Source: Acidaminococcus massiliensis (GTDB lineage Bacteria > Bacillota > Negativicutes > Acidaminococcales > Acidaminococcaceae). Taken from it: a DNA stretch of 64,000 bases. A program made the position numbers and the translations under genes. The DNA is taken from NCBI RefSeq assembly GCF_900095825.1, contig NZ_LT608315.1:921873-985872 (forward strand), in the 5' to 3' direction. A model generated the notes under the pieces. That model was given only the letters and a program-made list of their open reading frames with translations, did no database searches and was not told the DNA's origin. Within the stretch, counting starts at the first letter, position 1. The number at the start of each line of letters is the position of its first letter. Below are positions 33,156 to 40,753 of the stretch, piece by piece.

Positions 33156-34232
33156 ATGTTCTTCAGAAAGAAAATGGTGTTGACGGCTTTGCTGGCCATG
33201 GCTCTGGGGGTAACATCCCTGGCTTCTGCGGCTGCGGTGGACTGACCGGCGCCCAATCCCTACGGACTGGTGTACCGGGGAGCCGTTACGAAAAATGAAG
33301 CGGGTAAGGTGAACATCCATCCTGTCCATTACAACCTGAATGGGAACCAGATTGCGGCCAATGTGTATACCCAGGCCGGTTATACCAAAGACGGGAAGTA
33401 CGCAGCCATCGTGGTGGCCCATCCCAACGGGGGCGTGAAGGAACAGGTAGCCGGACTGTACGCCCAGCGGCTGGCGGAAAACGGGTATGTGACCATTGCT
33501 GCGGACGCTACCTTCCAGGGGGCTTCCGGCGGGGAACCCCGGCACAAGGATGTGCCTTACTTTCGGACGGAAGACATCCATGGTATGGTGGACTTCATTT
33601 CCCAGTATCCCGGAGTGGATAAGACCCAGATTGGGGCCCTGGGCATCTGCGGCGGAGGCGGTTACACCCTGAATGCGGCCAAATCGGACAAACGGATGAA
33701 GGCTGTGGCCACCATCAGCATGTTCAACAGCGGCCGGGTCCGCCGGGAAGGGTTCTTGGACGGCCAGAAGGATACGGTGCAGCAGCGTCTGAAGGCGGCT
33801 TCCGATGCCCGGCAGACCGCTTTGGAAACCGGGAAGGAACCCATTTCCGGCCATCTGGACTTTGATTCCATTACGGAAGAAAGCCTGAAGAAGATTCCCA
33901 CGGACCTGTATCGGGAAGGGATGGTCTATTATGGACAGACCCACCGCCACCCCAATTCCACTTTTGACTATACCACCAGCAGCCTGACGGAACTGATGGC
34001 CTGGGATGCCACCGATCAGATCGACCTGATCAACGTGCCCCTGCTGATGATTGCCGGCAGCAAAGCGGACACCTTGTACATGACCCAGGATGCCTTCCAG
34101 AAAGCCACCGGGACCCAGGACAAGGAACTGTTTGAAATCCCTGGAGCCACCCACATCCAGACCTATTATGTGCCCAGCTATGTGAACCAGGCTGTCAACA
34201 AACTGGTGGGCTTCTATGGACGGACTCTCTGA
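33156..34232 (+). pseudogene. Secreted alpha/beta hydrolase with in-frame TGA after the signal peptide
   Basis: The frame starts at ATG 33156 behind AAAGGAGG and encodes a perfect signal peptide of about 27 residues (MFFRKKMVLTALLAMALG... ending SAAAVD). It then meets TGA at codon 30 (33243-33245). The same frame continues for 329 codons as an alpha/beta hydrolase of the dienelactone-hydrolase type, with the nucleophile elbow ALGICGGGGY (cysteine at the nucleophile position), an aspartate in AGSKADTLY and a histidine in PGATHIQTYY. A nonsense mutation is the simplest reading. Internal restart at GTG 33270 would make a cytoplasmic protein. The gene lies in the merR operon. Confidence 0.65.
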
Positions 34233-34262
34233 GGAGACAGGGGAAGAGAAAGGAAAAACAGC

Positions 34263-35258
34263 ATGAGAAAGTTTTTTTTCGGGATGTTCCTGGCCATAGG
34301 GCTGCTGACCTTTGCTGGAGGGTGTCTGGGCAGTGCAGCTGCCCGGGAACTGCCGGTCCCTCCTGAATCGGCTCAGGTGGAGCAGGCCCTGAGAGGGGTA
34401 CCGGGAGCTATCTTCCCAGTCGGGAATTACAATGCCGCCAACAAGGACCATTTTACCGGTCCCAGTTATGCAGCGGCTCTGACTGCCAGCACCCTGGACG
34501 GATACAGCCGGGCAGAGGAGGCCCGGAAGACTTACGCCCAGATGATGGGCAAACAGGCAATGGGACTGGAAAAGACGGACCCGGAATTGGATGGCCTGAT
34601 GAAGAAATACATTTACGGGGACATTGCCCGGCAGGCCAAACTATCCTCCCGGGATCAGCATCTGATCACCCTGGCGGTGCTGGTGACCCAGCAGAACCAG
34701 AGCCTTTTGGGAAAAAATGTCCAGGGGGCCCTCCAGGATGGGGTGAAGCCCATTGAAATCCGGGAAACATTGTATCAGCTGGCTCCCTACATCGGCTTCG
34801 GCCGAGTAGCGGATGCCATGGAAACGGTGAACGGGGTGTTTCGGAAGAATGGAGTGGCCCTGCCTCTCCCAGCCGATGGGACCACCACCGATGCTGACCG
34901 GTTCGAAAAAGGGCTGGCTTTCCAGGTGGGGACCTATGGGGAACGGATCAACCAGATGCGGGCGAATACCCCGGAAGAGCAGAAGCACCTTCAAGATGAC
35001 TTGTCTGCTTTCTGCTTCGGAGATATCTATACTCGGAAGAACTTGGATCTGAAGACCCGGGAAATGATCACCGTGGCGGCCATAGGCACCATGGGTACTG
35101 GGGAACCCCAGTTCACTTCTCACGTGAGAGGTCTCTTGGCTGCCGGAGCTACCCGCGAAGAAGCCATCGGCGTCATTACAGTGATGAATCCCTATATCGG
35201 ATTTCCCCGGACCCTGAACTGTCTGAAGAATGCCAATGGGGTGTTTAGTGGTAAATAA
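34263..35258 (+). CDS. Exported protein with two carboxymuconolactone decarboxylase-like domains
   Basis: This 331-residue protein has an N-terminal signal sequence (about 1-27; a cysteine at 21 might serve as a lipobox, but AGGC is imperfect). Two AhpD/CMD-like domains follow, the first at about 95-185 (SSRDQHLITLAVLVTQ) and the second at about 225-325 (DLKTREMITVAAIGTMG, then THVRGLL-type helix). The CxxC of peroxidase-type AhpD proteins is absent. The activity is unknown, perhaps a decarboxylase or isomerase. It is the last gene of the merR operon. Its terminator is split by an IS element. Confidence 0.83.
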   Translation: MRKFFFGMFLAIGLLTFAGGCLGSAAARELPVPPESAQVEQALRGVPGAIFPVGNYNAANKDHFTGPSYAAALTASTLDGYSRAEEARKTYAQMMGKQAMGLEKTDPELDGLMKKYIYGDIARQAKLSSRDQHLITLAVLVTQQNQSLLGKNVQGALQDGVKPIEIRETLYQLAPYIGFGRVADAMETVNGVFRKNGVALPLPADGTTTDADRFEKGLAFQVGTYGERINQMRANTPEEQKHLQDDLSAFCFGDIYTRKNLDLKTREMITVAAIGTMGTGEPQFTSHVRGLLAAGATREEAIGVITVMNPYIGFPRTLNCLKNANGVFSGK

Positions 35259-35339
35259 AAGAGGCTGTGAAGAAAATTGATGTGACTCCAAAAAGTTAGA
35301 CCTTAGTAACGAGATGGTTTTTACTGTCTCGTTACTTTT

Positions 35340-36185
35340 TTATGCTGCCAGCAAAGAAAGCCTGTATTGAACAGGACTTTTCCAGCCCAGTTTTTCCTTG
35401 ATCCTTTGTTCGTTATAGTATTTGATGTATCGTTCGATAGCGGCTCTTAGTTCTTCGTAGCTGTAGTAGATCACTCCATAATACATTTCCTGTTTCATTA
35501 AGCCGAAAAAGTTTTCCATTACAGCGTTATCATGACAGTTACCCTTTCGAGACATGCTCTGAAAAATTCGTTCTTTTTTTAGTTTCCTGGTATAGGCCTT
35601 CATTTGGTATGCCCAGCCCTGATCGGAGTGAAACGTTCTTCGATATGGACAATCAGCAGTAATTTCGATTGCTTCAGCTTGAGCTTCCAGTATGCTTTCA
35701 GCCGAAGGACGTTTGGCTATTCCATAGCTGATGATTTCATCATCGAACATGTCCAGGAAAGGATCCAGATAAAGCTTGTGCAGGGTCAGATGTCCCTGTG
35801 TATCTACTTCATAATATTTGAATTCTGAAGTATCGGTCGTAATCTTCTGATGTGGGATATTCGTCTCAAAACGACGATGTATTCTATTCGGAGCAATGGT
35901 CCCTACCTTACCCTTATAGGAACTGTATTTACGGCTTTTCCGGGTAAAGGATGTTACCTGAAGGCTCAGTTTCTGCATGATACGTTGAACTTTCTTCTTG
36001 TTCACGCAAATCCCTTGATTCTTCAGCTCACCGGTCATGCGCCGATATCCATAATCTTTATGCTGGCTGCGGATTTCCTGTATTTTGTCCTCTACTTCCT
36101 GGTCTGGATTCACGCGGTCAAACCGTTTCTGCCAGTACATATAGGTCGCTTTGGGCATTTGAGTATAGGAGAGAAGGTCTTTCAA
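35340..36185 (-). CDS. IS3-family transposase OrfB (DDE integrase)
   Basis: A 281-residue catalytic transposase protein with the rve integrase fold. The DDE residues are seen in TTDTSEFKYY (first Asp), FHSDQGWAYQ (second Asp) and NAVMENFFGLMKQE (Glu), together with the family motif SRKGNCHDNA. The frame begins with TTG at 36185 and overlaps orfA by 4 bp, so it is made by translational coupling or as an OrfAB fusion by frameshifting; no obvious A-rich slippery heptamer is seen at the overlap. It appears full length, so the element may be active. Confidence 0.92.
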   Translation of the reverse strand: MKDLLSYTQMPKATYMYWQKRFDRVNPDQEVEDKIQEIRSQHKDYGYRRMTGELKNQGICVNKKKVQRIMQKLSLQVTSFTRKSRKYSSYKGKVGTIAPNRIHRRFETNIPHQKITTDTSEFKYYEVDTQGHLTLHKLYLDPFLDMFDDEIISYGIAKRPSAESILEAQAEAIEITADCPYRRTFHSDQGWAYQMKAYTRKLKKERIFQSMSRKGNCHDNAVMENFFGLMKQEMYYGVIYYSYEELRAAIERYIKYYNEQRIKEKLGWKSPVQYRLSLLAA

Positions 36186-36760
36186 TTTGAATGATCTTCG
36201 GAGACTGGAGATGATTTTCGCAACTCTCTCATTTTTGCTTCGTCCTCTAAACGCAGTCTCCTCAGTTCTTTTAAAAAAGCATTCTCTATACGGAGTTTAA
36301 GATTTTCATCCTCTAACTCCTTGACATGTTCCACACTGATGTCGACCATCGGCTGCTGAACCTGGGTATCTGTTTTTTTGGTTTGAGATTTGTTCAAAGT
36401 TCTCTTCCTGCCTTTTTTATGTGACCGTAAAGCATCTGGTCCCGCAATTCTAAATTCATTGACCCATCTGGCAATCATTGATGGGTTGTTGATCCCTACT
36501 TGAATTGCTAGTTCCTGATATGAGATTTCATTTGTTAAGTAAGACTCTACCACAGAAAGTTTTTCTTTGAAAGAGTATATTTTTTGAGAGCGGGATCTTT
36601 TCAGTCCATCATCACCAAATGCCTTGTAAGCAGCAACCCACTTTAGCAGCTGGCTGCTACTTGCCATCCCATATTTACGTGAAATAGAAATACACCCTTC
36701 GTCACTGTTCAAATATTCCAGTACTATTTTTTTCTTAAATTCATAGCTGTGTTTTGCCAT
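36182..36760 (-). CDS. IS3-family transposase OrfA (helix-turn-helix)
   Basis: A 192-residue DNA-binding protein of the IS150-type OrfA class. Two helix-turn-helix units are visible, at about residues 8-50 (KKIVLEYLNSDEGCISISRKYG) and about 65-115 (SYQELAIQVGINNPSMIARWVNEF). A coiled-coil/leucine-zipper region near the C-terminus (about 145-180, VKELEDENLKLRIENAFLKEL) would mediate OrfA/OrfAB contacts. It binds the terminal inverted repeats. The frame is intact, and its start lies 55 bp inside the right end of the element. Confidence 0.9.
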   Translation of the reverse strand: MAKHSYEFKKKIVLEYLNSDEGCISISRKYGMASSSQLLKWVAAYKAFGDDGLKRSRSQKIYSFKEKLSVVESYLTNEISYQELAIQVGINNPSMIARWVNEFRIAGPDALRSHKKGRKRTLNKSQTKKTDTQVQQPMVDISVEHVKELEDENLKLRIENAFLKELRRLRLEDEAKMRELRKSSPVSEDHSN

Positions 36761-36840
36761 AAAAAACTGACCCCCAATTGTTAGATTTTTGGTCTAACAA
36801 TTGGGGGTCAGCTCAAATCGATTTCTTCACAGCCTCTTTT

Positions 36841-36878
36841 GGTCGCGGGTCGCGAGCCGTGAGCCGCGGCCCGTGACC
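36841..36878. repeat. GC-rich short repeat (GGTCGCG/GAGCCG units)
   Basis: A 38-bp run built from overlapping GGTCGCGG, GCGAGCC and GTGAGCC units with partial dyad symmetry, lying between the split terminator and the next hairpin. It has no coding content. Confidence 0.45.
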
Positions 36879-36908
36879 GGGGTGTGAATCTTTTCACACC
36901 CCTTTTTT
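36879..36908 (+). terminator. Terminator hairpin 3' of cysK
   Basis: GGGGTGTGAA and TTCACACCCC around TCTT, followed on the plus strand by six Ts that overlap the cysK stop. The polarity suits plus-strand transcripts coming from the merR operon. Confidence 0.75.
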
Positions 36909-37848
36909 AGTCTTCCTTCTTCAAAAATCCAGGAGTGGTCAGATACCGGTCTCCGTTGTCCGGCAGCAGCACCACCAGGGTCTTGCCTTTGTTTTCCGGC
37001 CGTTTGGCCACTTCTACGGCAGCATACAGGGCAGCCCCGCCGGAAATCCCGATCAGGAACCCTTCATGATGGATGAAGTCCCGTGCAGTTTCGTAGGCTT
37101 GGTCCGTAGTGGAAGTGAGGATCTCATCGTAAATCTTGGTGTTCAGGGTCTTGGGCAGGAAGTTGGTGCCGATGCCCTGGATCTTGTGGGGACCGGGTTT
37201 GCCCTGGCTCAGCAGAGGAGAATCCGCCGGTTCCACAGCCACCACTTTTACGGAAGGTTTCTTTTCCTTCAAATATTCCCCAACACCGGTCAGGGTACCG
37301 CCGGTACCCACACCGGCTACGAAAATATCCACTGCACCGTCGGTGTCTTCATAGATTTCCGGGCCCGTAGTGGCTTTGTGGGCTGCCGGGTTGGCCGGGT
37401 TGTCGAACTGTTCCGGGATGAAGCTGCCGGGGATGGAGGCGGCCAGTTCCTTGGCTTTTTCCACAGAACCAGCAATGCCTTTCTTGGCTTCCGTCAGCAC
37501 CACTTCAGCACCGTAGGCGGCAATCATGTTCCGCCGTTCAATGGACATGGTTTCCGGCATCACCATGATGGCCCGGTAGCCTTTCATGGCTGCTACAGCT
37601 GCCAGGCCAATGCCCGTGTTGCCGCTGGTGGGCTCGATGATGACGCCGCCTTTTTTCAGCACGCCCCGTTTTTCCGCATCTTCGATCATGGCCTTGGCAA
37701 TCCGGTCCTTGGCGGAGCCAGCCGGGTTGAAGCTTTCCAGCTTCACCAGCAGACGGGCCTGGAGGTTCTTGTCCGCTCCGAACTTCACCGGTTCCAGCAG
37801 AGGGGTATGGCCAATCAGATCCAATACACTTGTATAAATTTTAGACAT
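36907..37848 (-). CDS. cysK: Cysteine synthase A (O-acetylserine thiol-lyase)
   Basis: A 313-residue PLP enzyme that converts O-acetylserine and sulfide to cysteine. The PLP lysine is Lys47 in NPAGSAKDRI. The substrate loop is PTSGNTGIGLA (about 74-84), and the phosphate-binding GVGTGGTLTGVG lies at about 177-188. The C-terminal active-site region SGGAALYAA is intact. It starts behind AGGAGAG and lies downstream of cysE, with a 213-bp gap containing a cysE terminator and further hairpins. So it may have its own promoter while sharing control with cysE. Confidence 0.96.
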   Translation of the reverse strand: MSKIYTSVLDLIGHTPLLEPVKFGADKNLQARLLVKLESFNPAGSAKDRIAKAMIEDAEKRGVLKKGGVIIEPTSGNTGIGLAAVAAMKGYRAIMVMPETMSIERRNMIAAYGAEVVLTEAKKGIAGSVEKAKELAASIPGSFIPEQFDNPANPAAHKATTGPEIYEDTDGAVDIFVAGVGTGGTLTGVGEYLKEKKPSVKVVAVEPADSPLLSQGKPGPHKIQGIGTNFLPKTLNTKIYDEILTSTTDQAYETARDFIHHEGFLIGISGGAALYAAVEVAKRPENKGKTLVVLLPDNGDRYLTTPGFLKKED

Positions 37849-38015
37849 AATGATCTCTCCTTTGATTCCATAAATTTAAAGTCTGTCAATCAACAGCTAC
37901 TTTCTCAACTTGCTCTCCAGGGAACTTCAACATCGGGGTCCCTGGGGCTTTTTCCACCAATTTTGCGGCAAAGTGAAAACCTCCTTTTCCAAGGAAAATA
38001 CTAGGATATCCGTCT

Positions 38016-38045
38016 CGAAAAAAAGTACCGGAGCACTTTTTTTCG
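38016..38045 (-). terminator. Terminator after cysE
   Basis: An 11-bp perfect stem (CGAAAAAAAGT with ACTTTTTTTCG) around an 8-nt loop, 17 bp beyond the cysE stop. The stem is AT-rich, so termination may be partial and allow some read-through to cysK. Confidence 0.6.
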
Positions 38046-38061
38046 GAAGTTGGCTGAATGA

Positions 38062-38760
38062 TCAGCGGAAATTGACAACCTGTTTCAGGGCTGGGCCTTC
38101 CTGCTGGGCCCGCAGGTCGCTGACCTGCCGTTTTAGCAGGGCTACTTGCTTTTCCAGGGCGGCGATCTGGTCTTCGATAGGGTCCGGCAGCCGGTTGTGG
38201 TTCAGGTCCACATCCCGTTCGGAATGGGCCGGGGCCACCCGCACGCCTTTCCGGGCTACCACATGGCCTGGGATGCCTACCACAGTGGCATAGGGAGGGA
38301 CTTCTTTCAGCACTACGCTGCCAGCACCGATCTTGGCTCCTTCTCCCACCGTAAAAGAACCCAGGACTTTGGCACCGCAGGCCACCACCACATAGTCTCC
38401 GATGGTGGGGTGCCGCTTCCCTTTTTCTTTTCCGGTGCCGCCCAGGGTCACTCCCTGGTAAAGGGAAACATTATTGCCGATGATGGTGGTTTCCCCGATG
38501 ACAATGCCGGAACCATGATCGATGAAGAGTCCTTCCCCGATCTGAGCACCGGGATGGATCTCGATACCAGTCAGGAGCCGGGCCAGAGTGGAAATGAGCC
38601 GAGCCGTGACGAACCAGGATCTTTGATAAAAGAAATGGGAAATCCGATAGGCCCAGATGGCGTGGAGTCCGGAATAGCAAAGCAGGACTTCCAGGGTATT
38701 CTTTACGGCCGGATCCCGTTGTTTGATGACTCGGATATCATTGCGCATGGATGCAAACAT
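38062..38760 (-). CDS. cysE: Serine O-acetyltransferase
   Basis: A 232-residue acetyltransferase making O-acetylserine, the substrate of the neighbouring CysK. The left-handed beta-helix of hexapeptide repeats runs from about residue 65 to 150 ([25 protein letters not shown]), with the catalytic His in DHGSG and the CoA-binding region [18 protein letters not shown]-terminal coiled-coil tail (about 195-232, [18 protein letters not shown]) replaces the usual short CysK-binding end. The start is the ATG at 38760 with GGGGAGGAAAG before it; the longer frame upstream is the T-box leader. Expression is controlled by that leader. Confidence 0.95.
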   Translation of the reverse strand: MFASMRNDIRVIKQRDPAVKNTLEVLLCYSGLHAIWAYRISHFFYQRSWFVTARLISTLARLLTGIEIHPGAQIGEGLFIDHGSGIVIGETTIIGNNVSLYQGVTLGGTGKEKGKRHPTIGDYVVVACGAKVLGSFTVGEGAKIGAGSVVLKEVPPYATVVGIPGHVVARKGVRVAPAHSERDVDLNHNRLPDPIEDQIAALEKQVALLKRQVSDLRAQQEGPALKQVVNFR

Positions 38761-38784
38761 AAGTCTTTCCTCCCCTTTGGACAC

Positions 38785-39032
38785 AAAAAAGACCGCCTCC
38801 TCACAGAGGCGATCTTCTCGCGGTTCCACTCTGATTGCAGCTGGATCCCAGCTGCCACTCATACCGATAACGGCGGCTCCCCGGAAGACCCTACTTTTTT
38901 TTCAGGCCTTCGGCTCCCAAAGGCATTCCATCTCCTCAAGCTTCGGCGCAAACTTTCAGCCGGTGATTCGCGCTCTCTGTGCCACTTTTTGAAGTGTACT
39001 TGTTTTGGTCATTGCCTTACGATTTTCAACGT
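38785..39032 (-). ncRNA. T-box leader, cysteine-specific
   Basis: Reading the minus strand, the leader carries AGAGTGGAACCGCG, the conserved T-box that pairs with the NCCA end of uncharged tRNA, followed by a terminator hairpin (GATCGCCTC with GAGGAGGCGGTC-type pairing) and six Ts at 38785-38814. Stem I lies around 38930-39010, and a TGC (Cys) triplet at 38950-38948 sits in a GAAAGTTTGC specifier-loop context. Uncharged tRNA-Cys would stabilise the antiterminator and switch on cysE. Confidence 0.88.
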
Positions 39033-39039
39033 TGCTTGT

Positions 39040-39068
39040 ATAGTAATCTTTTTCGATACACTTGTCAA
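39040..39068 (-). promoter_or_regulatory. Promoter of the cysE T-box transcript
   Basis: On the minus strand: TTGACA, a 17-bp spacer and TACTAT, placing the transcript start just before the T-box stem I. Confidence 0.75.
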
Positions 39069-39100
39069 GAGGAATTTCTAAAAAATTTAAAGTCCGGGGA

Positions 39101-39129
39101 TTGCAGGGAGATACGGCGGATGGTATCAT
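39101..39129 (+). promoter_or_regulatory. Promoter of the L,D-transpeptidase gene
   Basis: TTGCAG, a 17-bp spacer and TATCAT, about 31 bp upstream of the start codon and divergent from the cysE promoter. Confidence 0.55.
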
Positions 39130-39160
39130 AAGGCTTACATGAAGAAAGAGGGATTGTTTT

Positions 39161-39901
39161 ATGGACGGAAAGCAAAAGGGGACGGAAAGGTCCCAGAACC
39201 GCAGAAGAAAGGGAATCATGCTGGGAGTCTGCACCTTGGTCTTTTTAGGGGTGCTGCTTACGGGCTGTTTTGCCCTGGGTTATAAAGGGGTGGGGGCGCC
39301 GGGTCCCACCGTGCCGGTAAAGAAGCCGGCAGCCAACCAGACGGATACGATGAAAAAAGATGCCTCCGGACTGCCGGAACAGAAGGAAACCCCAGTGGAA
39401 AGCCTCCAAAAAAAGCATGAAAATCCTCAGCAGACCGCACCCCAGCCTGCAGCAGTGCAGCCTCTGGAACAGGGAAAGAAATATTCCATCCTGATCGATA
39501 AAAGTGATCATAAACTGTATGTGAAGGACGGAGATACAGTAGTCCGGACCTGGGGCTGTGCCATTGGGAAAGGCGGCCTGGGCCAGAAGGAACGGCGGGG
39601 AGACAATATGACGCCTGTAGGGACTTTTGCCATCGACGAAATCGATGATGCTTCCGGCTGGACCCATGATTTCGGAGACGGCAACGGAGAGATCCAGGGA
39701 GCATATGGGCCTTGGTTCCTGAGCCTGGATACGGAAGACCTGAGCCAGGGCAATTGGGACGGTATCGGAATCCACGGGACCCATGACCCAGCTTCTATTG
39801 GCACGGATGCTTCGGAAGGCTGCGTCCGTTTGGACAACAGCCATCTCCGGGAACTGGAAAAGGTGGCCTATGTGGGGATGCCGGTGACTATCCAAGATTA
39901 A
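39161..39901 (+). CDS. L,D-transpeptidase (YkuD domain)
   Basis: A 246-residue cell-wall enzyme. A basic N-terminus and one hydrophobic helix (about 18-41, IMLGVCTLVFLGVLLTGCFALGY) anchor or export it; the LLTGC could also be a lipobox. A Pro/Gln-rich linker (about 45-105) follows. The YkuD domain (about 108-245) has the catalytic signature HGTHDPASIG...SEGCVRLDN with the nucleophilic cysteine. It forms L,D-cross-links or attaches proteins to peptidoglycan in the periplasm. It has its own promoter and terminator. Confidence 0.9.
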   Translation: MDGKQKGTERSQNRRRKGIMLGVCTLVFLGVLLTGCFALGYKGVGAPGPTVPVKKPAANQTDTMKKDASGLPEQKETPVESLQKKHENPQQTAPQPAAVQPLEQGKKYSILIDKSDHKLYVKDGDTVVRTWGCAIGKGGLGQKERRGDNMTPVGTFAIDEIDDASGWTHDFGDGNGEIQGAYGPWFLSLDTEDLSQGNWDGIGIHGTHDPASIGTDASEGCVRLDNSHLRELEKVAYVGMPVTIQD

Positions 39902-39946
39902 AAAAAGATATTCATTGGCTGTCCATCTGCAAAGACGCAATGATCC

Positions 39947-40000
39947 TTCCAAGTCCGTAAAGTTTTACTGACTTGGAATGGATTTTATTTTTTTTATTTG
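39947..40000 (+). terminator. Terminator after the L,D-transpeptidase gene
   Basis: TTCCAAGTC and GACTTGGAA pair across a 14-nt loop and are followed by a long T-rich tract. Confidence 0.7.
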
Positions 40001-40098
40001 AAGCAGGGACGCGTAAGGGAAATGTAAAATATTTAATAACTATTATTGAAAAGGCAAAAATCAACGCTGTATCCGGCTTTCTGAAAAATAAAAAATAG

Positions 40099-40127
40099 TT
40101 GACAAAAACCATTTAAAAAGCTATATT
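40099..40127 (+). promoter_or_regulatory. Promoter of fur-like gene
   Basis: TTGACA, a 17-bp spacer and TATATT in an AT-rich stretch about 50 bp before the fur-like gene. Confidence 0.78.
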
Positions 40128-40146
40128 AATTATAGTAATCATTATC
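40128..40146 (+). promoter_or_regulatory. Fur box overlapping the transcription start
   Basis: AATTATAGTAATCATTATC matches 15 of 19 positions of the Fur-box consensus GATAATGATAATCATTATC and directly follows the -10. It suggests autorepression by the metal-bound Fur protein encoded next. Confidence 0.75.
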
Positions 40147-40176
40147 AAAAAGTGTAATTAAAATAAGGGAACGGAG

Positions 40177-40614
40177 GTGTTGATTACGTTAACTGCTGCA
40201 GAACTGGCGAAATTGCTCCGGGACAACGGCTGCAAAGTAACGCCTCAGAGACTGGCTGTCTATGATATGCTGGCCCATACAACGGAACATCCTACGGCAG
40301 AGATGATCTATAACAAAGTGAAGGAGAAATATCCTACCATGAGCTTTGCGACGGTCTATAAATCCGTGGAAATCTTCAGCAAGCTGCATGTGATCCAGGT
40401 GCTGAACACCGGGGAGGACAGCTTCCGGTATGATGCAAACGTGATGGAACATCCGCATATCCGCTGCATGAAATGCGGGAAGGTCTGTGATGTGCCCCAT
40501 CTGGATGCCAAAGCCATTGAGGATATGGTGGCAAAGGAAACGGGCTTCACTGTCCAGGGCCATCAGTTTTACTTCTATGGCTTATGTGCGGACTGCCAGC
40601 CTGAGAAGAACTGA
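40177..40614 (+). CDS. Fur-family metal-responsive repressor
   Basis: A 145-residue Fur-family regulator. The winged helix covers about 8-80 (LLRDNGCKVTPQRLAVYDML, then PTMSFATVYKSVEIF). The dimerisation domain holds the zinc motifs CMKCGKVCD (about 96-104) and CADC near the end, with the metal-site histidines in EHPHIRC. The start is uncertain: GTG at 40177 is preceded by AAGGGA at good spacing, while GGAGG (40173-40177) could instead serve a non-ATG codon just downstream. It could be Fur, PerR or Zur. The adjacent Fur-like box favours iron or peroxide sensing with autoregulation. Confidence 0.9.
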   Translation: MLITLTAAELAKLLRDNGCKVTPQRLAVYDMLAHTTEHPTAEMIYNKVKEKYPTMSFATVYKSVEIFSKLHVIQVLNTGEDSFRYDANVMEHPHIRCMKCGKVCDVPHLDAKAIEDMVAKETGFTVQGHQFYFYGLCADCQPEKN

Positions 40615-40631
40615 ATTTCAGAGGAAAAAAT

Positions 40632-40663
40632 GCCGGACTCCTGGAGAGTTCGGTGTTTTTTTA
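40632..40663 (+). terminator. Terminator after fur-like gene
   Basis: GCCGGACTC and GAGTTCGGT form the stem around CTGGA, followed by seven Ts. Confidence 0.82.
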
Positions 40664-40753
40664 CATTTCTTTCAGGGTTTTTGCTATAATAGTAAGTATA
40701 ATAGCGGGGTATGAGAAGGGCGCCCCGACATTTTTGTATAGAACGGTGTTGCC

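Larger units (their letters stand above)
35278..36815 (-). mobile_element. IS3-family (IS150-like) insertion sequence
   Basis: A 1538-bp element starting TG and ending CA as IS3-family elements do. Its 25-bp imperfect inverted repeats (35278-35302 and 36791-36815) share 19 positions, including GTTAGACC at the inner end. The flanking 3-bp direct repeats AAT (35275-35277 and 36816-36818) are the target duplication. It carries overlapping orfA and orfB on the minus strand. Confidence 0.9.
35257..36840. other. Transcription terminator split by an IS element
   Basis: The left arm AAAAGAGGCTGTGAAGAAA (35257-35275) and right arm TTTCTTCACAGCCTCTTTT (36822-36840) are perfect 19-bp inverted complements. 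Removing the element at 35278-36815 and one AAT copy reconstitutes a hairpin with a 5-nt ATCGA loop. It is the expected terminator between the merR operon and cysK. Confidence 0.82.

Noticed and set aside
33243-33290. Possible selenocysteine codon with SECIS-like stem
   Set aside because: The TGA is at the signal-peptide junction rather than in an active site, and no selenocysteine machinery is visible in the window. Kept only as a side hypothesis.
36175-36195. Programmed -1 frameshift site between orfA and orfB of the IS3-type element
   Set aside because: No clear slippery heptamer is seen at the 4-bp overlap; coupling through the TTG start is equally possible.
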